Shown here piece after piece: positions 53,326-64,000 of a stretch of 64,000 bases of DNA. A program made the translations under genes and the position numbers. Source of the stretch: Cercospora beticola (lineage: Eukaryota; Ascomycota; Dothideomycetes; Mycosphaerellales; Mycosphaerellaceae); the NCBI RefSeq assembly GCF_033473495.1, contig NC_088939.1, positions 1,364,001 to 1,428,000 on the forward strand, in the 5' to 3' direction. The notes below the pieces were generated by a model. It made no database searches. It saw nothing but the letters and a program-made list of their open reading frames with translations, and was not told the origin of the DNA. Position 1 is the first letter of the stretch, and every line of letters begins with the position of its first letter.

Positions 53326-55727
53326 ATGACATTGACTCCCGAGAATATTGCGCCCAAAAAGCGCAAAGACGCGCCTAATCCATCTGGAGTGAAGCCCGTG
53401 AAGAAGGTGAAGAGAGTGGGTCCAAAGGAGAATCCCAAGCCGGAAACGAATGGTGATGGCGATAAAGATGGGGAAGCTGCCAAACCGAAGCGCGTACGGA
53501 CTGGGTGTCTGACATGTAGAGAGCGCCACCTAAAATGTGATGAGGGCCTACCCAACTGCAACAATTGCAAAAAGAGCAATCGACAATGCAAGCGAGGCGT
53601 GCGGTTGAACTTCATCGACACATGGTGTCAAAGGCCGCCTATACTGTACAACTCTTGGGGCACGTCGAACTGGAAGGTGGCCTTCATGGACGAGTCACGG
53701 GAGATTGCGAATGAATACCAAGGAGGTATTGAGCGGTATCAGCATCTCAAGCTGGAGCCGGATGTGCAAACCACTCAGCCACTGGACTCGGGCATTGCTT
53801 TCGACTATCCGACGGCCACATCACAGCTACCACCGATGAACCAGGCACTACCGCCTATTGGTGGCATAGTGCCAGACACATATCCCGAGCCAATGCAGCA
53901 GCCACACATGAACAACATGTTCGATCAGCAGCCGAAGCTGGATCTCAGTCACCTGAATTCTCATCAAGGACCGCCTCCGGGATCAGGCTCCACTCAGCAT
54001 TCACATCACACAAACGACTCAAACCATGGGATGCGTGCCATGCAAGGGTCAGTGGCGAGCTGGAATGGCTTGGATACCGAACTCATTGACACGGATAAGG
54101 AAAAGAAGGAGTATCTGGACAGCCAGGAAGAGACGCTCTTCATGCAGGTGTTCGTGGAAGAAGTCGGCCTGTGGATGGACAGCATGGACCCGCACAAGCA
54201 CTTCTCTCGACTGCTGCCATTTCACTCGCTCTCTGAGCCCATGCTACTCAATGCATTCCTAGCATGTGGCGCGCGTCACTTGACTCTAATCAATCCTGTG
54301 TACACAGAGGAGAAGGCATTGCATTACTACGACACCGCAACACGCTATCTGCTCAAGAACCTGCAAAATCCGAACCGAGACACAGTGGTTTGCGCAACGA
54401 CCGCCGTCATTCTGAACGTGTACGAGATCATGTCAGAGAAGGCGCTTCAGCGGATGAATCACATCGCCGGTGCACGAGCGCTGATCAAGGAGTGCGGGTG
54501 GAACGCGCGAGCCCAGGGAGTTGGGTCTGCCTGCTTCTGGTTGAACGTGGGCCTGGAAGTGCTCTCCTGTCTGCACTTCAACTGGCAAGTCGCTTGGGAT
54601 CCGGAAGATTGGGGGGTCGACATGGACTTTAGCCGCGAGATCGCGAATGGGCGGGAAGAAGTCTGGACCCACCGAATGCTCTTCATCGTAGCGAAGATCT
54701 GCAATTTCCGCGCCACGATGCCACGGGAGCAGCTGCCCAATCAGCGAGACGAGCAAGTTCGGCTGCAAGCACGACACGAGCAGTGGACGCGTTTGAGACG
54801 AATGTGCGATGCTTGGAACGATGGCATTCCACGGACGATGCATCCCATGGCGTATCTATACGCTTACCAGACGAGCTCAAAATCCGTCTTTCCTGAAGTG
54901 TGGCTGGTAAAGAGAACGACAATCGTGGCACGGCTGTTCTATCATATGGCCATGCTGTTGATGGCGCAAATACATCCCTATTATGGGCTGGACAATCCGG
55001 AAATGCTGGAAATGCAGACGCGACACTCGCAAATGATATGCGGCATCGTTGCGCATGTCAAGGATCGGTGGGTTCGACGTGTCTTGTCATTTTGCTGAGT
55101 TTTATGCTAACTTTGAACAGCGGTGTCGCATCTGTGGCCATTCGCTCCCTCGCTCATGCAGCAGAAGTTCTCACTGATCGTAAGGAACAAGAGGAAGTTC
55201 TGACCATCTTCGACAAGATCAACAAAGAGACAGGCTGGCGTATAGGCTTCGTCTACAAGGAGCTCAAGGAGAAATGGGGCTGGAACGAAGAAATATCGCC
55301 TCAGCAATACGCGCAAACACACAACGCTGCTCGCCAAGCCAAAGAAGCGCAAGACGAGCAGCAGCGGCAGATGCAGGAACAAGCCCAGCGAGCTCAATCC
55401 CTGTCTTTGCAGCAGGGCTTCAACTTTGGTCAGCAGAACAACATGTCGGTCATGCAGCAACAGCAAGTCACCCCAACCCAAATGTCGCCGCCACAACAAC
55501 CACCGCCCAGTCAGCAGCAGTCGAGACCCAGGACATCTGCCCCGGCGAAGCCGAGGATTCCGTCCGGCATTCCAAACCCGCTTTACGCGCAGGCCGACTT
55601 TACGCTGTCTCAACACCCCTACCAAAAGTTCTACGTCCCGCCCAACGTCTCACAAAGCATGGGCTTCACGGCGAACGGACAATCGAATGGCGGTGGCGTT
55701 CCTGCCCCACCGCTCTATTACAACTAA
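53326..55727 (+). CDS. Zn2Cys6 transcription factor
   Basis: The exons are 53326-55067 and 55121-55727 (53-nt intron, GCTAAC branch, phase 2), giving 782 aa from ATG 53326. The protein is a fungal binuclear-cluster regulator: GCLTCRERHLKCDEG and PNCNNCKKSNRQCKRG place six cysteines at C61, C64, C71, C78, C81 and C88 (CX2CX6CX6CX2CX6C). A basic patch (PVKKVKRVGPK) just before is a likely nuclear signal. The middle is Pro/Gln/His-rich. The fungal-specific regulatory domain spans about 250-640 (for example LNAFLACGARHLTLINPVY, NVYEIMSEKALQRMNHIAGA). The C-terminal 150 are Gln/Pro-rich. The target genes are unknown. It faces an MFS transporter across a shared upstream region, so regulation of that neighbour is possible but unproven. 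Confidence 0.88.
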
Positions 55728-57071
55728 GCGTGTGGCACTCTTCTTTTTACAGCATTGCAGTTCAGTTTTTTTTGCATACGACACAGGGACAGACGGATAC
55801 ACAGCACGATCAGGGAAAAAAGCTTTTTCAACACAGCAGTGATTGGGCAAAAGAGGGTCTAATCATGTACGAGTACGACGATAACGAGATCCTAGGGAAG
55901 GAAACCTTTAGCTTTTATTATCTGATTCGAATTTGTTGCGAAGTTTTGGGGAAGAGGAGGATGTTGAAGAAGAGCTTGGCAACAAGGCGAGATGTGATAC
56001 CCATACAATTGTTTTGGTTCGGTTTTAGTTTAGGGGAGGTGGCGGGATGTCGGCACGGCAATACAATTCGGAGCAACTTCTATCGTGGACTCTGTCTACA
56101 TCGACATTTCTTCCTGTCTCCGAGTCTTGAAATGCCCCAGCGATACGGAGTGCGTTTGGGACGTCTGGTAATCGCAGCAATAACCAGGTCGGATGTGGTG
56201 CCGATTTCTGGTGTGCCAACATAGGGACTGCAAAGCATAAGATTTGTTATTATCCTAGCTCGTCCATTATGCTGCCATATCTGCAGATCGAAGATATTAA
56301 GACTTCGTCGATGGGGCTCTCTGCATGAATCAGAGACCGTTGAATGATCATGTTACCATTAATGATCTGTCACTGAATCCATCTGGCAGAGCGACTTGCT
56401 CTCTCCGACCAGGATGTCCCGGTCTCTGTGCTGGAACACACGGCAGACGCAATCGCATCTCTCCATCGTTCCAGAGAAATAACAATGGTATCCAAAGCGA
56501 TATCGCCGCCTCTGCCAGCTTTCAGTTGTGAATTCTAGCAGAGTTATTTGCAGGCGTCAGTCGAGTCCAGCTGCATTCATTCGTTTTGGAATGTCAAGCT
56601 CTGGAACTTTCGAGCGCATAGTCTCGACCATGAATGACTCCATGCATGCTTCGAAGAATGCCTATTGGCAATCGCTAGCTCTGGTGCCTCACATCTAAGC
56701 TTTCCAGCAGAGTCAACCATGAAGTTCGTTTGGATTCCGCATCTGCTGGGCTTTCAACGTTTGGCCGTCTGGCTCCTTCTCGGCCCTTCATAAACTCGTC
56801 TCTCGGTCGCTCCGTTTGACTCTCTGGGCACATCCGGCCCCATTTCCACCTCTGGCAGCTTTCTCGCACGATTTCCGTCAGAGAAAGCCGGCGATTCCAG
56901 TCAAAATGGCCGGATCTTGCCATTACATTTCCTGTACCCACCACATTTCGCCCCACCAGAAATCCAGAAACATGGGATCCAGAAGCTATTTGTACAAGGT
57001 TTCCGTACAATTTCTGCCATAATACTACCCTTTTGAATGCCCAATCCCATCAAATCTCCATCAAATCCTCA
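55728..57071. other. Intergenic region between convergent genes
   Basis: This 1.3 kb region holds 3' flanks of the TF (+) and the SNF2-type helicase (-). Several frames are open but none carries domain, splice or start evidence. I see no RNA gene that I can support. Confidence 0.5.
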
Positions 57072-60000
57072 TCAAAATTCATTAACAATGAACTCCTCAT
57101 TCTCGTCGTCCTCCTCACGGAACCTGTCATGGTCTTCTTCATTCTCCACACCTTCGGCGAAAATGAATGGTTGGCCACCCTCGTCATGACGAACTTCCCC
57201 GAACATACGCAGTAACTCTTCGACTGTGAGCTTTTCTTTGAGGCGCGGGTTCTCCATGACTCTGCGGACAGGTTAGTTTCTGAGTCGCCGGGCAGAGATT
57301 TTGGGGTAAATTTGCAGATTTGGGGTTTTGGAGACAACTTACTCATCGATTTCTTTCTCCTTTTTCTCCTTCAAGGCCATCATGGCGGCGTCGATGGTAT
57401 TCTCGACGACGAACCGCGTCATGCGCGTTTCTTTCTCCTGACCGATGCGGAAAACTCTGCAGAAGGCTTGCTGTTCGACGGCGGAGTTCCACCACGGGTC
57501 GATGAGAATGACGCTAAATTGCAGGTTAGTTGGGTTCACATATCAGGATTATGGGTCAACTTACTGCTGCGCCATCGTCAAATTGAGACCCAAGCCACCG
57601 CATCGAAGAGACATGAGCATGACGTTGCACTCAACGTTTTCGCCAAACCGCTTGATAGCCGCGTCTCTGGCGTCTTGAGACATGGACCCCTGATAGATGA
57701 CATGGTTCCACTGCTCCTGCAAGCAGACCTTAGTCATGATGCGGATGATGGGCATGAACTGGGTATAGACGATGATTTTGCATCTCGGATCCTTGCCTAG
57801 CCACTCCAGGATCTGCGCTTTGCACGCGATGGTCTTAGTGGATGGGAGGATGTCGCCTTTCATACCAATCCAGTCGTTCTCGTCTTTTCTCTTCTTACCT
57901 CTGCCCTTGGCACCCTTGCCGCTGCCGGTGAAGGATTGGACGTCAGAGGCGGAAGAAGCCACACTGGACTGCGGATATGTTGGGTTGAGAGCGCAAGGAT
58001 CGACGGTGGTGTACTCAGTGCCGCACTCGACGCATGTAGCACATTCCCTTCCGGCACGTGCAGCCTGATGTTGCAGCTCATTGACGCAGGTCAGGCAGTA
58101 GATATGGAAGCACGAAGTGACATGCGGGTTCTCTGGTGGCTGGCGGCACGCACTGCACGTGGAACGTGCCTCGATCTCCTCGAATGAACTCGAATCCGCC
58201 AGATTCTGCATGTACTTGCCAAAGTTGTAGCTGAGGCCATGCTTCCTTCCGGCAAGGCCCAGACTGTCAGCATATTCGACGATGTTGATCGGCGCAGTCT
58301 GTGAGGCGGGGACCACTGTGCCAACGCCACCAGCTCCCGCTTCCACGGTCTCTTCGTTGTCTGTTACACTCTTCTGCAACACATGTCGGAGGTGGATGAG
58401 GACGGAAGCGCCTGCATCTTCCGTCATTTTGTGGCGGCACAGTGCATTCAGCTTCTCAAAGTCCTCGCGCTTGAGCAGGTCAACGATGGTACTCTGGACA
58501 AGCAATATGTGGGCACAGAGTTGGCGAAGTCGAAGAAGCATGGTCCAGATGTGGTTGTAATGTTGCACCAATACGCCGTTCTCGTTCTTAGAGATGGTGT
58601 TGATCCGCTGAATGAAGCGTGCTCTGACGATCTCGTAGATCTGGCGCTCTGTCTCATTGAAGCTTAGCCAGACCACAGTCTGTTTCGGCTGAGGCAAGTC
58701 CACGAGCTTCGCACCAAATAGGGTATCCAGATGTGTGCGGCGGATCATGATCTTGCGAAGGAACACAGCCAACCGAGCAGTACCATCCGGATCGTCTGGT
58801 GTGCAGAAGTTCTCCTTGAAGATCCGGAAAGAGCCAGTATTTGGCTCGCGAAGAAACTTGAAGTAAGGGTAGAACTCGGTCAATCGATTCATGATCGGTG
58901 TGCCAGTAATGGCCCAGTAGTGCGTAGCCTGCACTGCCCGGCACGCGAGACTCGTATGACCTTTGTGGTTCTGGATCACAGTTAGCTTTCTCCGTTTCGA
59001 GCGTTTAACTTGAGAATGACTAACCTTGATCGCCTGAGCTTCGTCAAGCACCACTCGATGGAACTTGAGACGGTGGAAAACACCCTTCTCTTTCTCGTAG
59101 TGGTCCTTCCACCACGCATCCTTCTGAGCCGCAGTGACAAGATGTGCTGGAACCTGAGGCTTCGGATAGGACTTGCAGATCTCGCCGTAGGTAGTGAGAC
59201 ATATGTCGGCTTCGACTATGCGCTCGCGCACGATGTCGGCGTTGGAACTGATCCTATGTCCGGCACGATGCTGAACGACAACCTTGATACCATGCTTGAT
59301 CGCGTGCTCAACATGACGATCATTGTTCTTGCTGAGGGTATGCTTTTGAATCTCGGCCTCCCACTGATTGCACAAAGCTGGGCTAGCCACAATAAGGGTG
59401 CACTTCTGTTGTGGATTTGAGGACTTGCCGTTGATGATGTTGGCCAGCATCATGACAGTCTTGCCCAGGCCCATTTCGTCTGCAAGAATGCCGCCTCTGG
59501 GCTCATGAAGCTCGTTCTCGCGCTTTCGCATGAAAGCAGTGCCCAGGACTTGATAGTGCTTCAAGGTTGATCTCATCCCTTTCACGAGCCAATTTCCATC
59601 TGGACTTGCTTTGACAGCGCCAGTGCCATTGAACGACTTGCAAGCTTCGTCGAGGAAGCGCTTGTCTGCTGCGGCAATCTTGCGATTCTCCTGTGGTACG
59701 GAAGCAATGAGTTGCTTCAATGCATCAGCTTTGCGCTTGGTGCCACTGAAATTGGGTTGGTTGTGCAGGTTGGCATTCTTCTCGGTGTCCTTGAACACAT
59801 TTGTTCCAAACATACTTTTCACGTTTGTCAAATCTGCCTGTTTCTTCCCACGCCCGCTGCCCTTTCCTGCAGGTTTGCCTGCGCCCTTGCCCTTCTTTGC
59901 CTTGTCTTTTCGTCGCTCGTCAGCCTTGTTCAAGACCGCATCAATGTCGACATCCGTGAAAGTTTGACGCCCGGACTTCTTGCGAGGCTTCTTTGCGTTC

Positions 60001-60962
60001 TGAGCGGCAGACATAGTAGTAGTGGTATCGTCATCATCAGCATCCTCGACAGTGGCTTTGCGTTTGCCACCTGATCGCGTTCTGGTGGCGGCTCGGAATG
60101 CTAGATCATCTTCATCATCACTAGACTCCATGCTGTACGGCACGAAGTGGTCTGTAGTGTCGCTGACAAAGAGGCCACTCTCGTTGTCCGGCTCTGGCGA
60201 CATGTCTTCATCGGCGCGTCGATCCATATCGATCTTGCGTTGGCGTGCATCACGATGAGCACTGGTTTTCATGAAGTCGATCTCCTCTGCCGTGGTCAGA
60301 GTACCAGCCTTAGATTTCCTGTCATAATTGGCTTTCGCAGTCTGGTACTCTGCTTCCATGTCGGCGTCATTTAGTCGTGGAGCCGGCGGCGGTGGCATTG
60401 AACCCATCGCTTCCATGGAGTCATGGCGCGAGATCACCGGTTCTGGGGAGCCTTCTGCTGGTGAATCTGCGCCACGGCAGTGGCGTTGAGCCAATTCACG
60501 CTGTTTCTGCTTCTGTTTTCCGAGAATGCTGTTGCCGAAGTCTAGTTGACGTGGTGCCTCTGCTGGGCGTTCAGACTCGCGATTCGGTGGAGACACGCCG
60601 GCATTCGCGTCACCTGCCTCTGTCATCTCGTTATCGAAGTCCAGGTCAGCGAAAGTTGTTTGTAGTTGCGGATCCTCAGTGTCGAAGCTATCGAATGGAG
60701 CGACTGGGTCGCTGTCGCCCGTTTCGGACTTGACTGTGTCAATCTCCTGGCCGTTCTGCTCAGCTGCAATCACTTCTTCGTCGTCCGGAAACTGAGCGTA
60801 TTGCTGGAGCTCGTCAAGAGCCGAGCCCAGACCTTCAAATTCGAAGTCGCCGTCGCCGAAAGCGTCGGGTTCCATGAAGGAGTTTTGTTCTTGCGCAGAT
60901 GGCGGCGAGGCAGCACGGTCGCTGTCGCCCGTCGCCATTGGATCTGGAGTGCCACTAGCCAT
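57072..60962 (-). CDS. SNF2-family helicase with internal RING finger (Rad5/Rad16-like)
   Basis: The exons are 60962-59025, 58970-57565, 57513-57343 and 57261-57072, giving 1234 aa. The SNF2 ATPase begins near residue 520: GILADEMGLGKTVMML (Walker A) and VVLDEAQAIK (DEAQ box II). The second lobe contains RRTHLDTLF, then a RING finger (CSACRQPPENPHVTSCFHIYC) between the lobes, and the C-terminal helicase part with CGGLGLNLTMAQHV, DPWWNSAVEQQAFCRVFRIGQ. The RING between lobes places it with Rad5/Rad16/Uls1-type DNA translocases that carry ubiquitin-ligase activity, acting in DNA repair or SUMO-linked turnover. The N-terminal 450 is acidic, charged and disordered. The 54-nt intron at 59024-58971 is a multiple of three with no stop, so it can be missed. 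Confidence 0.88.
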
Positions 60963-61953
60963 GGCGCTACGGTAAGCTCGTCGGTCTGGAGTCAGTGGTA
61001 ACAGCGGATGTGAGTGGTGAAGGTTAGATGCTTGTGCAAGGTGGTGCAAGGTCGTTGTCAGTGGTTGGATGTGGAGTAAGAAGGACAAGTTGAGAAAGGC
61101 AAGCCACAAGCCTCAAATAGTCGCCTGGGATGTTTATCCGGGTAAGCAGGTGCGAAGCATGTGAGGCAGTGTGTGCCCACCATGAATGGGTTGTGAGTGT
61201 GCTGTCAAATGATATGGCCGTGATAGCATGTGAGGATGTGCGAACTTGCTCCTGATACTTGCCATGAAGAGCCCATTATGTATTGGAGGCAAGGCTCTTG
61301 GCCCAGCCTCCGGCGAATCCAATGAAGGTTGAATATCATGGTTCAAACCTCCAGAGGGTTCCACGGACCAGTGTCGGGACCAAAGGCCAGCAAGAAGCAG
61401 AGAGAGTCAGAGCTGCACATCGTATACCGACCGCATCCTAATGGCGTTACTCTTGTTGCCAGAAGCAAGAGCTGAAGTATCACAGGACAAGCTGTGGTGC
61501 CTCACAAGTGGCATACAGCCTCAAGCTCGCGAGGTCGATTCAGGCCTTCAGTTAGGGCGTCTGATCATGACGACCATCAAATTGTGAGTTTGAGCGCACG
61601 AAATGCTTCGAAGTTGGTGCTTGACTGCTCGGCTCTGGCAGAGCATTGTCGCGTCGCGCGTCGAGTTTTGCTCGTGTCTGGAACCGGAACACGATGGCAT
61701 GAACCCAGCAGAGCAGTGGAGCCCTTGCATCTCCGACGCGATACGAGCGCCTCTTCGATGCACGAGAAAACGATCTGTCTTTGAGGTGTTGTCATCGATG
61801 TTTAGTAGAGCAGCAACGGAGCTTGATGGAGGTGACGTTCTGGAAGTGTAAGCCAAGCCAAGCTTCGGACGAGGCTGCATAAAATTTTATCCGGGCTTCT
61901 GCATCTTCTCGAAGTCGAGACTTCCATCTACAACTTTCTCCATTCTACGCACA
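60963..61953. promoter_or_regulatory. Divergent intergenic region, SNF2 helicase / ESF2
   Basis: This 990 bp region holds the SNF2 gene's promoter and the ESF2 promoter. The SNF2 frame stays open to TTG 61109, but that stretch is His/Leu/Ser-rich and looks like untranslated leader. No gene is seen. Confidence 0.5.
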
Positions 61954-62982
61954 ATGTCTGTCCGCAAACGCAACGAATTCTTGGAAGGCGACGAGAGTGA
62001 AGAGGAGCTGGAAAATGGCTATGGCTCGGATGCAGAAGAAGGACGAGGCGCGATAGCGAACAAGCGGCGCAAACTGGACAGCGAGGAAGACAGATCAGAC
62101 GACGACATATCAGAGGACGACAAACCGCCTGCGAAGTCCACGAAAGCGACTGGCACAGACTTGCGATTCGACTTCTCCCACTTCGACGCCGAGGACGAGG
62201 AGGATGGGCATCCAGCGGAACACCCAGAAGACGAGGATGAAGCCAACCTCTCTGGCATCGACAACGACAACGACCCCAACGACACCACCACCAACCCCAA
62301 ACTCAAAAAACCCAAAGACCTCCTCGCCTACGAAGCCGCAACCCGCAAACTCCAAAAATCCGGCGTAATCTACCTCTCCCGAATCCCCCCCTTCATGAAA
62401 CCCCAAACCCTCCGCCACTACCTCCTCCCCCACGCCCCCAAATCCGGCCTCGGCAGAATCTTCCTCACCCCCGAAGACTCCACCTCACACTCAAAGCGCA
62501 TAAAAAACGGCGGAAACAAAAAGAAAACCTTCACAGACGGCTGGGTCGAGTTTTTGTCCAAAAAAGAAGCCAAACTCGCAGTAGAAAAATTAAACGGGAA
62601 TATTATTGGAGGGAAAAAGGGCGGGTTTTATCATGATGATATTTGGAATTTGAAGTATTTGAAAGGTTTCAAGTGGGATCATTTGACGGAGCAGATAAGG
62701 GCGGAGAATGCGGAGAGGACGGCGAGGATGAGGGAGGAGGTTAGGAGGGTGAGGAAGGAGAATCGGGCTTTTGTGGAGGATGTGGAGAGGGGGAAGATGG
62801 TGGAGGGGATGGAGAGGAAGAGGAGGGCGAAGGGGGAGAGGGAGGGTGGTGGGGATGGGGAGGGAAGTAGTGGGAAGCAGCAGATGAAGTTTAAGCAGAA
62901 GAAGGCGAAGCAGAAGGAGGAGAGGGAGAAGGTTGCGGAGGAGTTTAGGTTGAGTGAGGGGGTGAGGAAGAAGATATTCTGA
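61954..62982 (+). CDS. ESF2: ESF2/ABT1 ribosome-biogenesis factor
   Basis: This is a single exon of 342 aa, the nucleolar protein Esf2 (ABT1 in animals), needed for early 18S rRNA processing within the small-subunit processome. The N-terminal 120 residues are acidic and Ser/Glu-rich. The RRM-like domain begins GVIYLSRIPPFMKPQTLRHYL (about 148) and continues LGRIFLTPED, DGWVEFLSKKEAKLAVEKLNG and YHDDIWNLKYLKGFKWDHL. The tail is a long Lys/Arg/Glu coiled segment ending in KQKKAKQKEE. The DNA of the last 350 bp is unusually purine-rich on this strand (GAGG/GGA runs), mirrored by the Lys/Glu/Arg tail. Confidence 0.93.
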   Translation: MSVRKRNEFLEGDESEEELENGYGSDAEEGRGAIANKRRKLDSEEDRSDDDISEDDKPPAKSTKATGTDLRFDFSHFDAEDEEDGHPAEHPEDEDEANLSGIDNDNDPNDTTTNPKLKKPKDLLAYEAATRKLQKSGVIYLSRIPPFMKPQTLRHYLLPHAPKSGLGRIFLTPEDSTSHSKRIKNGGNKKKTFTDGWVEFLSKKEAKLAVEKLNGNIIGGKKGGFYHDDIWNLKYLKGFKWDHLTEQIRAENAERTARMREEVRRVRKENRAFVEDVERGKMVEGMERKRRAKGEREGGGDGEGSSGKQQMKFKQKKAKQKEEREKVAEEFRLSEGVRKKIF

Positions 62983-63587
62983 GGTGGATTTTGGCGGGAA
63001 GTTGCCCCATGGACTTATCAACTTCGTGTACCTTATGGACATTGTGCGGGCAACACACAGCATGCTGAGCAATACCTCGCTTCGTCACGCAATGGCTCCT
63101 GCTCAGCCGTACAGCTAATACGAAGACCGTTGAACGAGCTCCAATTCTGAATGTTCCGCCTTTAAAGTTGACCCTTCACACACGCAGGTCCGGCAGTACG
63201 ATCCAAACCCGCGTGGTCTTTTCAGGAGCCTCGCTGGAAATCACTGTATCGAATGAGTTGCCGCAATAGTCAGATAACATCGAATTAGCGCAGAGTACAG
63301 CTGAAGTCTCATATCACTGAAGAGGAATGGCCCTCGTATCAAACATGCAGAAACTTTGTATTTCTCTCGATTCTGTGGGTATCTCAATCTCAAGCTCAGT
63401 CAAAAAGACTCAAAAGTGTACAGTACAGGTTATCCTCTCCAAGCCTCTTCGCTTCCCTATGTAACCCTGAACGCCAAACGCTTGCTGAACTCATCGAAAA
63501 GGGAATAGGAAAAATCCAACGATAGTCGAGCCAGCCTGCGGCCCTCCAACGTATTCGTACAAAGGGATTACTTCAGTAGCCAGGATA
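62983..63587. other. Intergenic region between convergent genes
   Basis: This 605 bp region holds 3' flanks of ESF2 (+) and the Ca2+/H+ exchanger (-). I see nothing recognisable. Confidence 0.5.
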
Positions 63588-64000
63588 TCACCCAGCAACT
63601 TCTCCCTTGGCAGGATAGAACCATGCACTGATGGCAATGATGAGATAGGTGATCATCAGCAAAACGCCTTCTAGCCAATGTGATTTTCCGTCGTTGATGA
63701 GGTAATTGACCAGCCAGATCGAAAGAACGAGGACGACGACGAGGAACCCATCGAAGTCGAGGTTCAAGACTTCAGGGCTGCCAACGCCGAACCAGCTGAG
63801 GAGGACCATGATGGGAAGGACCAAGAGGGCAATTTGTAAGGAAGAGCCCACTGCGACACCGATAGAGAGATCCATTTTGTCTTTGATGGCGACAGTGACG
63901 GCGGTGGCGTGCTCGGCTGCGTTGCCCACGATTGGGAGCAGGATCAATCCGATGAATTCTTGCGAGACGGATTCGGCTACTGAGTTGATGGCCGAGACCA
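63588..64000 (-). CDS. Vacuolar Ca2+/H+ exchanger (CAX/VCX1 type), partial at right edge
   Basis: The frame is open from the right edge to the stop at 63588 (about 137 codons visible), so the N-terminal part lies outside the window. It matches the C-terminal half of CAX antiporters: SVAESVSQEFIGLILLPIVG and GNAAEHATAVTVAIKDKMDL, the second alpha-repeat signature with the transport Glu and His, followed by SIGVAVGSSLQIALLVLPI. Three hydrophobic spans and a hydrophilic end follow. It should exchange cytosolic Ca2+ for vacuolar protons. The assignment to this family is firm; the closest paralogue cannot be chosen from the fragment. Confidence 0.88.
   Translation of the reverse strand, partial: VSAINSVAESVSQEFIGLILLPIVGNAAEHATAVTVAIKDKMDLSIGVAVGSSLQIALLVLPIMVLLSWFGVGSPEVLNLDFDGFLVVVLVLSIWLVNYLINDGKSHWLEGVLLMITYLIIAISAWFYPAKGEVAG

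Noticed and set aside
55274..56224. 316-codon plus-strand frame overlapping the TF second exon
   Set aside because: Shadow frame of the coding exon extending into the 3' flank.
60963..61109. N-terminal extension of the SNF2 helicase
   Set aside because: Starts at TTG and is low-complexity His/Leu/Ser; ATG 60962 is the natural start.
1..64000. CRISPR arrays, rRNA, tRNA genes, transposons
   Set aside because: I saw no regular direct-repeat array, no recognisable tRNA arms, no transposase or reverse-transcriptase motifs; a covariance-model tRNA scan would be needed to exclude short RNA genes.

Overview
This window comes from a filamentous ascomycete (Pezizomycotina). Gene style and families fit a Dothideomycete-like fungus, but that placement is an inference. 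The evidence is eukaryotic gene structure: GT-AG introns of mostly 48-80 nt with CTAAC/CTGAC-type branch sites, genes on both strands without operons, a proton-translocating mitochondrial transhydrogenase, a Zn2Cys6 regulator, and typical fungal MFS and 2EXR/F-box-like genes. I place about 28 genes, most of them spliced. The spliced models below were built by hand from reading frame, splice signals and family continuity. Several open frames in the window begin at TTG or GTG; I moved those starts to the first plausible ATG or to an upstream exon.

Left part (1-25 kb): a partial HExxH metallopeptidase-like gene (-); inositol hexakisphosphate kinase KCS1 (+); two adjacent paralogous genes for an unrecognised repeat protein built on a basic TARRGDHAGFLARMA motif plus a C-terminal beta-rich domain (+), the second interrupted by an in-frame TGA; glutathionyl-hydroquinone reductase (-); the GATOR1/SEACIT subunit IML1 (-); a secreted EF-hand protein (+); an F-box-like protein (+); a Myb-like charged nuclear protein (-); an enoyl-reductase-like MDR protein (+); and a secreted M14 carboxypeptidase (-) with a probable GC-AG intron.

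Middle (25-36 kb) is accessory in character: an allantoate-permease-like MFS transporter, a metallo-beta-lactamase-fold hydrolase (probable lactonase or lactamase), a PEX11-type peroxisomal protein, a second MFS transporter, a membrane-anchored type-B carboxylesterase and a DUF998-like membrane protein. Two transporters with an MBL hydrolase and an esterase look like a small catabolic or detoxification neighbourhood (inference).

Right part (36-64 kb) is mostly housekeeping: mitochondrial NAD(P) transhydrogenase, ribose-5-phosphate isomerase, the NEDD8 E1 regulatory subunit ULA1, an RBR ubiquitin ligase directly downstream of it, a small secreted protein with three perfect-length 11-residue repeats (candidate effector or amphipathic helix protein), the SAC phosphatase FIG4, a third MFS transporter, a Zn2Cys6 transcription factor, a SNF2/RING helicase, the ribosome biogenesis factor ESF2, and a partial Ca2+/H+ exchanger at the right edge.

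The best candidates for something undescribed are the TARRGD repeat-protein pair (7.6-10.4 kb) and the 11-mer repeat secreted protein (46.2-46.6 kb). No CRISPR array, rRNA, recognisable tRNA or intact transposon was seen.
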